NCBI RefSeq assembly: GCF_017355935.1 | Contig: NZ_JAFIQT010000007.1 | Span: forward strand, 186,001 to 250,000 | Direction: 5' to 3' | Source of the DNA: Telluribacter humicola | Lineage (GTDB): Bacteria > Bacteroidota > Bacteroidia > Cytophagales > Spirosomataceae | Length of the DNA stretch: 64,000 nt | Part shown: piece after piece, positions 42,801 to 51,464 of the stretch | How the letters are laid out: each line of letters begins with the position of its first letter | Position numbering within the stretch: the first letter of the stretch is position 1 | The notes under the pieces: model-generated | What the model was told of the DNA's origin: nothing | Databases searched by the model: none | The model's input: only the letters and a program-made list of their open reading frames with translations | Position numbers and translations under genes: made by a program

Positions 42801-43111
42801 ACCGCATCATTGGGGTCAGTACCCGGTTCAAAGATTACCCTTAGCGTAGCCTCACCGGCACTGGTGGCATCCGTAGCGATATAGCGCATATCCTGCACCC
42901 CGTTGATGGCGTTTTCGAGGGTAATCAGGGTTGACTTCACCAGTACATCGGCACTGGCTCCGGGATAAGCAATGAAGATATTGACGGTAGTGGGGGCAAT
43001 CTCGGGGAACTGCGAAATAGGCAGCTTCTTGATGGCCAGAACACCCACGAAAACAATCATGACCGATATTACAATAGCAAATACGGGTCTGCGTATGAAC
43101 TTATTAAACAT
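39890..43111 (-). CDS. RND efflux pump, HAE1 family
   Basis: This 1073-residue inner-membrane protein has twelve transmembrane helices and two large periplasmic loops. It begins MFNKFIRRPVFAIVISVMIV. The proton-relay pair of aspartates is in ALVLAIGIVVDDAIVVVEAV, and the C-terminal half repeats the pattern (GLIMLVGLLGKNAVLIVEFA). This is the AcrB/MexB type, which exports hydrophobic drugs by proton antiport. It is downstream of the adaptor gene by 25 bp and upstream of the outer-membrane factor, giving a complete tripartite pump. Confidence 0.97.
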   Translation of the reverse strand: MFNKFIRRPVFAIVISVMIVFVGVLAIKKLPISQFPEIAPTTVNIFIAYPGASADVLVKSTLITLENAINGVQDMRYIATDATSAGEATLRVIFEPGTDPNDAVIRVKTRVDQVMPLLPELVQREGVVITPIQPSMLMYVNLYSKERSMDEKFLFNYATVKMIPEIQRIKGVARAQILGSRRYAMRVWLNPDRMRAYNISTEEVMKALGEQSIIGRPGRLGQSSGIAAQSLEYVLTYKGRYNKPEEYESIIIRANSEGESIHLKDIATVELGSEFFDIYSNLDGRPSAAIVLKQNYGSNASDVIADVKAQLEEMKPFFPPGMDYKISYDVSKFLDASIEQVIHTLRDAFILVALVVFIFLGDWRSTLIPILAVPVSLIGAFFVIQFFGLSINLVTLFALVLAIGIVVDDAIVVVEAVHAKMEEEPHLTPYAAVKKVLGEISGAIIAITAVMVSVFLPISFMSGPVGTFYRQFSITMASSIVISAIIALTLTPVLCAMLLKSHHGNGHHGHAKKSNILTRSLDSFNRGFDKLTGRYVRLLTSIVSRRWLTFGVLLAFGAGIFYENLIVPSGFIPNEDQSTIYAIIQTPPGSTLEKTNQVSQRLQKICEEIDGVESVSSLAGYEIMTEGRGSNAGTCLINLKDWSDRHHTVKEIMEELEEKSKDLGAVVEFFEPPAIPGFGTSGGFSMRLLDKNSDTDYHEFDKINQEFMDNLAKRNELTGLFTFFAANYPQYELEIDNNLAMQKGVSIGKAMDNLNIMIGSTYEQGFTKFNQFFKVYVQSDPKFRRLPSDLLNLYVKNEAGEMVPYSAFMRLKKSQGPNEITRFNMYNSAAIQGLPAKGYTTADAIKAIQEVAATTLPKGYDIAWEGLSYDESTRGNESLYVFAIVLAFVYFVLAAQYESFIIPLAVVFSLPVGVFGSFLVLQLMGLENNIYAQIGLIMLVGLLGKNAVLIVEFAVLKRHEGATIFEAAIEGAKVRFRPILMTSFAFIAGLIPLIIATGAGAIGNRTIGASALGGMLFGTIFGVIIIPGLYYIFAHLADGRKMIKDEEDESLTEGLVHQLDAFPVTEESSNNHV

Positions 43112-43136
43112 GTCTTACGATAGTTAGGATACCTGA

Positions 43137-44225
43137 TTATTCCGCGTACAAATCCAGCTGAGACAGGACAGTACCAGGCTCCACGAATTTTGAGTGTATC
43201 TTTTCATTCTCCCGCACCAGGCGCAAGCCCTCCAGCAGGATCTTATCATTCTTATTCAGCCCTTTCTCAACCACGAAGATGTGGGGTAACTCAGCGGCTA
43301 CGGTGATCTCTCTGGACCTGATCACATTGTCTTTATCCACCACGTATACATACTTCTTGTCCAGTACCTCGAAGGTGGCTTTCTGCGGGATGATCAGAGC
43401 GTTGCTCAGCGGTACCTTCATCTGTACGTTACCGGTTTCACCATGTCTCAGTAGCTTATCGGGGTTGGGGAAAGTAGCCCGGAAGGCAATGTTTCCGGTC
43501 TCGTTATTGAAGTCCGCTTCGATGGTTTCTACAACACCTCCCTGGTTGAACAGCTTGTTGTTAGCCAGGAGCAGGTTTACTTTGGTCTGTCTTTCATTTT
43601 TAACCTGCGCTTTATAATCCAGGTACTCCGCCTCGGGTACGTTGTAGTACACCCACATTTTGCTGTTGTCCGAAAGCGTAGTCAACAGGTCTCCCTCATC
43701 CACAAGACTACCCAACCTGACCTGAAAATGATCCATGATGCCGGAGAAGGGCGCTCTGATCTGCGTGAACTGCAGATGGGTCTGTGCCAGTGACAGTTCT
43801 GCTTTGGCCTTGTCCAGTTTAGCCTTGGCCAGCGCCAGTTCATTTTTGGATACGACGTTGTCATCCGCCAGCTTCTTGGTATTCTGGTATTCAAGCTCTA
43901 CGTAGTTAACCTCCGCCTCTGCTTTCTGCTGCTCAGCCTGGTACAGCATGGGCATGATCTGAAACATCAGCTGCCCTTTCTGTACATACTGCCCTTCGTC
44001 CACGTAGATCTTCTGCAGGTAGCCTTTTTCTAATGCCCTGAGCTCAATATGTTGTATGGAGCGAACCTGAGCTACGTACTCTTTGATAACCGTGGTATCC
44101 TTCTGTAAGGGACTGGTCACCAGGAAGCTGGTTTTTTCTTCCTTGGGTTCTTCCTCTTCTTTGTGGGCGTAGGTGGAACAGCCCATCATGGCGCACAAGC
44201 CCATGAACACGAGTAGTTGCTTCAT
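43137..44225 (-). CDS. RND efflux periplasmic adaptor (membrane fusion protein)
   Basis: The protein has 362 residues from the ATG at 44225. A GTG 18 bp upstream would add MKNKIS and is less likely. Lipoprotein signal: MKQLLVFMGLCAMMGC. The biotinyl-lipoyl-like part is VDEGQYVQKGQLMFQIMP, followed by the helical hairpin (AELSLAQTHLQFTQIRAPFS) and a beta-barrel (FRATFPNPDKLLRHGETGNV). It joins pump and outer-membrane channel in the periplasm. First pump gene of the operon. Confidence 0.95.
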   Translation of the reverse strand: MKQLLVFMGLCAMMGCSTYAHKEEEEPKEEKTSFLVTSPLQKDTTVIKEYVAQVRSIQHIELRALEKGYLQKIYVDEGQYVQKGQLMFQIMPMLYQAEQQKAEAEVNYVELEYQNTKKLADDNVVSKNELALAKAKLDKAKAELSLAQTHLQFTQIRAPFSGIMDHFQVRLGSLVDEGDLLTTLSDNSKMWVYYNVPEAEYLDYKAQVKNERQTKVNLLLANNKLFNQGGVVETIEADFNNETGNIAFRATFPNPDKLLRHGETGNVQMKVPLSNALIIPQKATFEVLDKKYVYVVDKDNVIRSREITVAAELPHIFVVEKGLNKNDKILLEGLRLVRENEKIHSKFVEPGTVLSQLDLYAE

Positions 44226-44286
44226 ACTGATTTTATTTTTCACACGAATTTTCTTTTAAGGATTAGTAAGTGTGGGCCTGGCCCTA

Positions 44287-44601
44287 TTAATGAATTGCCG
44301 GATGGGGAGAAGTACCCGAGGCGCGCTGAGCAGTACTTCTGGGCACGGGAGGGGCGTTAGAGACCTGCTCCAGGTGACGAATCAGGCTATCTTTCTGGTC
44401 GATAGCCCATTTGCAATCTGATAGTTGCTGTTGAAAAGCCTTATTATCCACCTGCTGGTGTGAGATCCGTAATCCGGCGTCATAGAGGCTCCGCTGACGG
44501 ATCAGGTTGTAAAGCAGGTACCCGTTGAACACCAGCGAAAGAGCCAGTGCCAGCCCAAAGCCGTAGAGCAGAATAGAAGCGGAAGAATGACGACGTTGCA
44601 T
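44287..44601 (-). CDS. Small membrane protein of the efflux locus
   Basis: The 104-residue protein has one transmembrane helix (about 9-32, SILLYGFGLALALSLVFNGYL). A short periplasmic helical segment (FQQQLSDCKWAIDQKDSLIRH) and a Pro/Ser/Ala tail follow. Not recognised as a family. It lies between the histidine kinase and the adaptor gene on the same strand, 61 bp before the adaptor, and may be part of the transcript. Its role may be sensory or structural; this is inference. Confidence 0.65.
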   Translation of the reverse strand: MQRRHSSASILLYGFGLALALSLVFNGYLLYNLIRQRSLYDAGLRISHQQVDNKAFQQQLSDCKWAIDQKDSLIRHLEQVSNAPPVPRSTAQRASGTSPHPAIH

Positions 44602-44683
44602 AGCTTGTGTCTGAAATTATGACACAAAGCAACCACCGTAACATTAAAACGGTATGAGAAGGAAATTAGAAGTTATTAGAAGC

Positions 44684-46039
44684 TCAGTCCTGTCGGGGCA
44701 AATGTATGGTTACCGTAGTACCCTGGTTAAGGCTGGAGTTGATCTGGAGGGTCCCCTGGTGCAGGTCTATGATCTTCTGCGTCACAGCCAGGCCAATGCC
44801 ATAGCCCGATACTCCCTCCACATTAGTACCCCTGTAGAGTGGGTCCAGTATGTGCGCGGCGTCGGCTTCGGCAATACCCCGCCCGCGGTCAGTTACTGTT
44901 ACCGTGACTTGTTCGTCCGTGGCCTGCAGCTGTACCGCTACCGGGTCGCTGGAGTACTTACAGGCATTATCCAGTACATTCAGCAGGGCGGTGGTCAGCA
45001 ACGTGGAGCTGCCTTTTACCGTGACTAGGTCTTCCTCCGTCATCATGAATTGCAGCGGCAGGCTCCGGCCGGGGTACTTGGCCTGCACCTGCTCGATGGC
45101 CGTCAGCAGACAATCATCCACCTGTACGGTGGTGAGGTTAACCGTTCCGTCGGTGACCTTGGCTAAGCCCAGCAGACCATTGGTCAGGGCTATGACCTTT
45201 TTCAGCTCTTCCACGGCCACTTCCATGCTTTCGCGCCAGTCAGCGGGGTCTTTGTCGTACCGCAGGGAGGTTTCCAGGGTACCCAGGGTGTTGGTGAGCG
45301 GGGTACGCAACTCGTGCGATGCGTGGGAAACAAAGCTGCGCTGGGATACAAACGCGTCCTCCAGCCGAAAGAGCATCCGGTTAAAGGTCATGGCCAGCTG
45401 GGCGATTTCATCCCGCCGGTTGCCTTCGTTGACCCGCTTGTGCAGGTCCACGGCCGTAATCTGCTCCACTTCATCCACGATCTGTGAGATGGGCTTAAGT
45501 ACCCGCCCCGAGAAGTACCAGCCCGCCAGTACCGTCAGCGAAAACCCCAGCAGGTTGGCCAGCAGCAGGATTTGTTGCAGGGTACCCTGCTTGGCAAAGC
45601 CAATGCGGTCGTAGCCGGAGGCAAATATATAGAACAACTGCCCCCGGTCCCGGTAAGGCAGTACGATCGACTCCAGGTGACCGCTCCTGAACTCGAACAG
45701 CGACTCGCTGGTCAGCTGCGGGATCTTCTCTTTGAAATAGTCGGATTCTTTGAGATTGCGGTTGGTAAATACCAGGTTGTGCTGACTATCGTAAATGCTG
45801 ATCTGCTCCTCCACGATGGTGAGCAGGTCGGTGCGTACCATGTTCTCAAAAAAGTTATCGTGCAGATGCCGCTGCGATATCAGAATACGTCCGGTCAGGC
45901 GGGCCTTGCCCTCTAGTATGTTATAAAACTCCTCCTGACGGTACAGCGAATAGAAGTACCACACCAGCAGCGACAGCGTGACCTGAATGGCCATGGTCAG
46001 CAGCGTAAAAATAAGCGTCAGTCGGTTTCGTATCAGCAT
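44684..46039 (-). CDS. Sensor histidine kinase with HAMP domain (efflux regulator)
   Basis: The 451-residue protein has transmembrane helices at about 8-30 and 155-176, enclosing a periplasmic sensor of about 120 residues. A HAMP domain (177-230, GRVLKPISQIVDEVEQI) follows, then HisKA with His242 in SHASHELRTPLT, and the ATPase (LLNVLDNACKYSSD, DRGRGI, GYGIGLAVTQ). It phosphorylates the OmpR-type regulator 58 bp upstream in the operon, and this pair probably controls the adjacent RND pump, as CzcRS/CusRS-type pairs do. Confidence 0.95.
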   Translation of the reverse strand: MLIRNRLTLIFTLLTMAIQVTLSLLVWYFYSLYRQEEFYNILEGKARLTGRILISQRHLHDNFFENMVRTDLLTIVEEQISIYDSQHNLVFTNRNLKESDYFKEKIPQLTSESLFEFRSGHLESIVLPYRDRGQLFYIFASGYDRIGFAKQGTLQQILLLANLLGFSLTVLAGWYFSGRVLKPISQIVDEVEQITAVDLHKRVNEGNRRDEIAQLAMTFNRMLFRLEDAFVSQRSFVSHASHELRTPLTNTLGTLETSLRYDKDPADWRESMEVAVEELKKVIALTNGLLGLAKVTDGTVNLTTVQVDDCLLTAIEQVQAKYPGRSLPLQFMMTEEDLVTVKGSSTLLTTALLNVLDNACKYSSDPVAVQLQATDEQVTVTVTDRGRGIAEADAAHILDPLYRGTNVEGVSGYGIGLAVTQKIIDLHQGTLQINSSLNQGTTVTIHLPRQD

Positions 46040-46097
46040 GGAGGTGGTTAGGCCCGGGGTTGGGAGGAAATATTATTTTAGGTATCCATAGTGAAGC

Positions 46098-46769
46098 TTA
46101 GCTCTCACGAAGGACGTACCCCATGCCCACGATGGTGTGTAGCAGCTTGGGCGAAAAGTCCTTATCGATCTTCTTGCGCAGGTAGCTGATATACACGTCG
46201 ATCACGTTGGTATTGCTGTCAAAGTTCAGGTTCCAGACGCGCTCGCTGATGTCCACCCGCGAGATGATCTTGCCCTTGTTGAGCATCATGTACTCCATCA
46301 GGGAGTACTCCCGGGTCGTAAGGTCGATGCGCTGGCCGGCCCGGGTTACGGTTTTGGTATCCAGGTTCAGTTCCAGATCGGCCAGCCGGAGTACCTGCTT
46401 CTGCTTGGGGCTGTTGCGGCGCGTCAGAGCCCGGATGCGCAGCAGCAACTCCTGAAACTCGAATGGTTTGGCGAGGTAGTCGTCTGCCCCCGCGTTGAAG
46501 CCATCGGCCTTGTCGGCCAGGCTGTCAAGCGCGGTGAGCATCAGCACAGGTACCGTCTCATTTTCCTGACGGATCAGCTTACACAGCTCAAAACCATTGA
46601 TCTGCGGCAAGTTCACATCCAGTATGATAATGTCGTAGGGATCTTTCCGAAACAGCGACAGACCGGTACGCCCATCGAACGCCACGTCGACTTCGTACCC
46701 CTCGGCCGATATCCCTTTGCGGATAAATGATACCATCCGCTCTTCGTCTTCAACTAAAAGTACTTTCAT
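46098..46769 (-). CDS. OmpR-family response regulator
   Basis: The 223-residue protein has a receiver with acidic residues VEDEE, phospho-acceptor Asp51 (DIIILDVNLPQ) and Lys in YLAKPFEFQEL. A winged-helix DNA-binding domain follows (about 128-223, LDTKTVTRAGQRIDLTTREY, then SNVIDVYISYLRKKID). It belongs to the CusR/CopR-like branch. It is the first gene of the locus, partner of the histidine kinase, and probably activates the RND operon downstream. Confidence 0.95.
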   Translation of the reverse strand: MKVLLVEDEERMVSFIRKGISAEGYEVDVAFDGRTGLSLFRKDPYDIIILDVNLPQINGFELCKLIRQENETVPVLMLTALDSLADKADGFNAGADDYLAKPFEFQELLLRIRALTRRNSPKQKQVLRLADLELNLDTKTVTRAGQRIDLTTREYSLMEYMMLNKGKIISRVDISERVWNLNFDSNTNVIDVYISYLRKKIDKDFSPKLLHTIVGMGYVLRES

Positions 46770-47052
46770 GGAATACTATGGGTTGCGTATGCGCCTTTAA
46801 TGGCAATAGCTCAAGCAGGTACTGCCGGAGGTTGTTTTACTTCGAAGAGCCTGAAGCCGGTTTAGCTCCGTACTTGCCAGTTTAACTGCAAAGATACTGA
46901 AGATTAATTTTCTGGATAGAAACTATTTAGAGACTAGTACCTACATACCGTTACATAAGTTTTCAAACAATAGGTTGGAAAACAGTTCGTATAGGTACTA
47001 TTTTAGAAGGCACGCAGTAACCAATTGAGTCCGAGCCCTACTCCATGGTTAC
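46770..47052. other. Intergenic region between efflux regulator and AT-rich gene
   Basis: It should hold the promoter of the two-component/efflux operon. GC content falls sharply from about 46900 onward. No other gene was seen. Confidence 0.45.
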
Positions 47053-47078
47053 ATTATTTATAATTAATTATAAATAAT
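47053..47078. promoter_or_regulatory. Perfect 26-bp palindrome at the start of the AT-rich gene
   Basis: Two 13-bp arms (attatttataatt and its exact complement) meet without a loop. The first ATG of the gene (47077) uses the palindrome's last two bases. It could be an operator for a dimeric regulator or an RNA hairpin that hides the start. If it is an operator, the better start is the ATG at 47113. Confidence 0.6.
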
Positions 47079-49024
47079 GAAATTCATATTTCACAATTTA
47101 AGTAAAGCTATAATGAACAAAATAATATCACATGAACTATCTAAGTTTGGTAAAGTTGACATAGCCCTCCATAAAGAATCAGCCATTTTCTACGATTTAT
47201 TAGAAGAAAAAGGCATAATAAACTATTTAAAAAATCTTGATCATCTAGGTTTTATATCAAAGTCACACCCTGGGAATAATCATAAAAGGTGGGATTATGT
47301 AATGCTCCAACTATATATCTTACACAAGCTTAAAGACGAGGTTTTTAGAACAGGTTTAAGTAGTGGACATAGAATAGATGGTAGACATGAAGTATCCGGC
47401 TTAGTTATTTTACAAATTGCAGTTTTCTTTTCAAACATAGGCCATTTAAAAGGCACTTTATCATCTGAGGTTGGCTTTCTCGACTTTTTAGAAAGGAACA
47501 ACTATGCAAAGTCTGACTTCCTAAGTAATATCTCGGACAGTCAAGATTGGATGGATTTTACAAATAATATTATAAACAATAAAGACTATTACAAAATTAA
47601 GTATATCATAGCATTAAATTTTTTTAAAGAACCACAACACAAACCCTCTCATTGAGAGAATAGTATTATCATTCTTCAAAAGCTCTCTTACAAATGACGA
47701 ACCTAAGCTCAGGAAGCTAAAATGGATATTCAATAAAGTAAGGCAAATAAGCTTTATGTACTTAGATAGTTTCAATAGTGACTTCCCATTTTTAATTGAC
47801 ATCACTAAAATCCTTTTAAATACATTTAACTACAAATCTGTCTTCAACCCAAATTCATCTGACTTTGAGGGATTTTACGACTCATCAGAAACTACACTTA
47901 CAAAAAAATTATATATCTCTCCATACGCTTCTTTACTTTATGAATATAATAAAGTGAATTTCATAGAGTACCTTTCGAACGAGTCTAAAAGAAAAGGCAA
48001 TAATAAATTAACGTTCGATGACTTCTTTATCAACCTAACTAATAGAAAGGAATTTGAAATAATAACTCCTAATGGGTTGAAGTGCTACCAGTTCTATCTA
48101 TCTAAAGAAGATATAGAGATCTGTGGAATTAAGCAAGAGCTATTCAATTATGAAGAGGCAATCTTAAACAACTACCAAAGACAGAGCGATTTCAACTCAT
48201 TATTAAATAGAAAATTATCATCCAAGAAGAATAGAGTATCTTTGATACATGACGGAAGAAAGTCTTTATTCTTCAACAACCTAATTATTGACTTCAACTC
48301 AATCACGAAGCAAGAGCAGAGCCAATTCCTATTGAATTACTTTAACGTACATTTGAATTTTATTAGTAGCTTTAAATATAATTATAGCTTACAGAGTTTC
48401 AAGTCTTTTGCTACACCTTTCTTACTAAAACATTATTCAAGGAAAGTTTTCCTACAACTCTGCAAGATCTTATTCTATTACGATCATGACCTTAGCGCTT
48501 ATATAAAATTTGACAACCATCAATTAATATCAAATCTATCAAAATCAATAACTGAGTTCCACCCCACAGGATTTCTTAAAACTAAGTCATCCTTCGTAGG
48601 CTTACTTAATAGATATTTACAAATCAATGAAATACCTAGCGACATAAAGAATAATTATAGATTAGCCAAACATATAGTAGAAACTGTAACTACTATTGAT
48701 CGCAACTTCAATGTATTCTACTGCCTATTTCCTATTGAATTGGATAAATATGAATTAAACCCCGACAGGCTTTATAAGCTACAGAATCCAGAGAGCGTTA
48801 AGCCTATTACAGATATTGACCTCATGTTCGTCATATTTAACAGTAGCAAATTTGAATTATATATTCTCGAAGGAAAAGACCAATCTAGCGGCTTTGAATC
48901 AGCTGTTAGACAAGACTTCACACAAAGAATAATACCTAATTTTAGATTTCCAGATGCTGCACCAACAATTCAAATAGTCAATATAGACCAAGCAAAAGGT
49001 GGCTATATATGTTTCAGTAATTAA
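47077..49024 (+). pseudogene. AT-rich gene with one frameshift: HD-like N-terminus, possible PD-(D/E)XK C-terminus
   Basis: Two frames (47077-47655 and the +1 frame continuing to 49024) join into one of about 648 codons if one T is removed from the T7 run at 47619-47625. The N-terminal part resembles an HD fold: NNHKRWDYVMLQLYILHKL (67-85), then HEVSGLVILQIAVFFSNIGH (104-123). FSNIGH stands where active enzymes have LHDIGH, so the metal site looks degenerate. The last 80 residues have an Asp in DIDLMFVIF and LYILEGKDQ, an arrangement like PD-(D/E)XK nucleases. The base composition (about 30 percent GC) and codon use differ from all neighbours, indicating transfer. It could be a defence gene. 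The frameshift may be real decay, phase variation, transcript slippage or a sequencing error. Confidence 0.65.
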
Positions 49025-49088
49025 TTAATGGACATGAAATAGTCAAATACAAGCTCACAAAGTACCATGTCCTACACCAAGTTGACCA

Positions 49089-50069
49089 ATGCTACTCGAG
49101 TTTACAGCATCACACCATTTTGATTTTGTCAGGCAGTTTGCGGAGCTGATCAAGGTACCGGTACGGGATAATTTTCTGGAAATACCCCAGACGCTGGGCG
49201 AAGGCTACATCCGGAAGGTAGCTTTTGGGGACGATTTCAGGCTGATGATCCACCGCTATACCCTCACCGAAGACCTGGTGATCAAGCGGAACCCGGCGGT
49301 GGAAGCGAGTGACCTGCTTAGTATCTTCTTTTATACCAACGAGCAGCCGATCGAACTGAGGTACAACAACGACAACAGCATCCCCTTCTCGCAAAAGAAT
49401 GAGTCTGCCATACAAGTTACCACCATCGATCTAAGCTCTACCATTCGTTTTCCGGCCCACAGCCACACCCAGTACATGGTAGTAGGTATCACGGTTGCTA
49501 AACTGAAAGCCCTCCTATCCATCGATCAGCCCAACTCTACGATCAAAACCATCACGACTCAGAACGCTTCATTCCTGTTTTTTGAGAGTATGGATGCAGA
49601 GATGCAGCTGCTCCTGAAAAATATCGCTACCGTCAATATGCTCGATCCGCTGAGCCATTTCTATGTACAGATAAAAGTACAGGAGCTCTTGTACCTGCTT
49701 TTCAGCAAGCTCTCCCGGCGCGAAAACACCAGCTACCGGAGTATCAACAGTGCCGATGCCGAAACACTACTGCTCATACGCAATGCAATCCTGAGCGACC
49801 TGAGCACGCCACCCGTACTGAGCGAGTTGGCACAAAGGGCGGCCATGAGCGAGACCAAGCTAAAGCAGCTATTCAAGCAGACCTTCGGCGATACCATCTA
49901 CAACTACTACCAGAGGGTCAGGATGGAAGAAGCCGCTTTCCTGTTGAAACAGGGTAAAAGGTCCGTGTCGGAGGTTGGGTACGAACTGGGCTTTACCAAT
50001 CTCAGCCATTTCAGTAGTTTGTTTGAGAAGCATTACGGTATCACGCCCAAGAAGTACTCCGCCGGATAG
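49089..50069 (+). CDS. AraC-family transcriptional regulator
   Basis: The 326-residue protein has a variable N-terminal domain (about 1-220) of the type seen with the OYE or alcohol-stress regulators. A double helix-turn-helix follows at about 228-326: PPVLSELAQRAAMSETKLKQ, then EVGYELGFTNLSHFSSLFEK and HYGITPKKYSA. It acts in the cytoplasm as activator or repressor. It lies 80 bp upstream of the old yellow enzyme gene in the same direction and probably controls it. Confidence 0.93.
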   Translation: MLLEFTASHHFDFVRQFAELIKVPVRDNFLEIPQTLGEGYIRKVAFGDDFRLMIHRYTLTEDLVIKRNPAVEASDLLSIFFYTNEQPIELRYNNDNSIPFSQKNESAIQVTTIDLSSTIRFPAHSHTQYMVVGITVAKLKALLSIDQPNSTIKTITTQNASFLFFESMDAEMQLLLKNIATVNMLDPLSHFYVQIKVQELLYLLFSKLSRRENTSYRSINSADAETLLLIRNAILSDLSTPPVLSELAQRAAMSETKLKQLFKQTFGDTIYNYYQRVRMEEAAFLLKQGKRSVSEVGYELGFTNLSHFSSLFEKHYGITPKKYSAG

Positions 50070-50149
50070 AGCTATTTTACGGCCAAATACAGATATTTTA
50101 CCTGCATATTACCCGCCATCTTTGCTGTACCAAAATAAAGAACAGCACT

Positions 50150-51223
50150 ATGGAAAAGTTATTCGAGCTCTTCAGCAAGGGCAAACTCCAATTGAAAAAC
50201 CATCTGGTAATGGCCCCCATGACCCGGAGCCGGGCAATCGGCAACCTGCCCAACGACCTGATGGTAACCTACTACGCGCAGCGCTCGGCGGCGGGCCTCA
50301 TCGTGACCGAAGGTACCGCCCCGGCACCGGAGGGGCTGGGGTATCCGCGTATTCCGGGTATTTATTCCCAGGAACAGGTTAGCGGGTGGAAAAAAGTAAC
50401 CAGTGCCGTTCATCAGAAGGGGTCTAAGATATTTGTACAGCTGATGCACACCGGCCGGATCGGGCATAGGGATAACCTGCCGGAGGGTGTACAGGTAGTG
50501 GGGCCATCGGAAATCAAAGCCGCGGGTGAGATCTTTACGGATAACAAGGGAATGCAGGAACATTCGACACCTGTTGCCCTTACTACTGATGGTATAGCCT
50601 CGGTAATAGACGGCTATGTAAGATCAGCCCAAAATGCCATGGAGGCAGGTTTTGACGGGGTGGAGCTACACGGAGCCAATGGATACCTGCCGGAGCAATT
50701 CCTGAACCCCAACGTGAACAACCGTACCGACGCCTACGGTGGGAGCATCGAAAACCGCAGCCGCCTGACGCTTGAAATAGCCAAACGAGTGGCCGATGCT
50801 ATTGGCCCGGGAAAGGTAGGTGTGCGTATATCGCCATTTTCTACGCTGGGCGACTTACTACCCTATGATACGGAAGAGGTACATCAAACGTACGCGTATC
50901 TGGCCAGTGAACTGAACAAGTTGGCTATTGCCTACATCCACATCTCGGCCAGTCCCAGCATTCCGGAAAAGACGTATGAGGCCATACGTTCGGCCTTTGC
51001 CAATACCCTAATCTACTGCAACGGCTTAACGCCCGAAACCGCCGAAGCCAAACTACTGGAAGGCTCGGCTGACCTGGTAGCCTTTGGCCGAAGTTTCCTG
51101 GCCAATCCTGATTTTGTGGAGCGTATTGAAAAAGGAGCCCCCCTGAATGCGGTGAACTTCGGCGCGCTGTACACGCCCGATGCCGTCGGCTATATTGACT
51201 ACCCGACGCTATCCGAGCATTAA
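50150..51223 (+). CDS. Old yellow enzyme / alkene reductase (NemA-like)
   Basis: The 357-residue FMN-containing TIM barrel has MAPMTRSRAIGNLP at the start, the flavin-binding AGLIVTEGTAPAPEGLGYPR, the substrate motif DGVELHGANGYLPEQFL, and NRTDAYGGSIENRSRL. The end carries the phosphate-binding VAFGRSFLANPDFVERI. It reduces activated double bonds and nitro compounds with NAD(P)H. It follows an AraC regulator, which suggests induction by electrophiles, and is closed by a hairpin. Confidence 0.96.
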   Translation: MEKLFELFSKGKLQLKNHLVMAPMTRSRAIGNLPNDLMVTYYAQRSAAGLIVTEGTAPAPEGLGYPRIPGIYSQEQVSGWKKVTSAVHQKGSKIFVQLMHTGRIGHRDNLPEGVQVVGPSEIKAAGEIFTDNKGMQEHSTPVALTTDGIASVIDGYVRSAQNAMEAGFDGVELHGANGYLPEQFLNPNVNNRTDAYGGSIENRSRLTLEIAKRVADAIGPGKVGVRISPFSTLGDLLPYDTEEVHQTYAYLASELNKLAIAYIHISASPSIPEKTYEAIRSAFANTLIYCNGLTPETAEAKLLEGSADLVAFGRSFLANPDFVERIEKGAPLNAVNFGALYTPDAVGYIDYPTLSEH

Positions 51224-51246
51224 CATTGAAAGCGATGATGCGTAAA

Positions 51247-51278
51247 AGGGCTAACGTGCTGAAAGGAGCGTTAGCCCT
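51247..51278 (+). terminator. Terminator after the OYE gene
   Basis: A 10-bp stem (agggctaacg / cgttagccct) with a 12-base loop lies 24 bp after the stop. Confidence 0.7.
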
Positions 51279-51464
51279 CACTATTTGCAGCCAGACGTAG
51301 GTTAAAAGCTGGTGCTACTTTCTCTATCAAGTCCCCTCTCCCCTGCTGAACAACATCCAGAATATAGGGTGACCGCCTTATATTATCTCCGAAATACGTT
51401 TCAGGAATAGGTCTTTTGCCGTAGCTTGCAACGTAGTTACCTACCTACTCTACCGATAAAAGCC

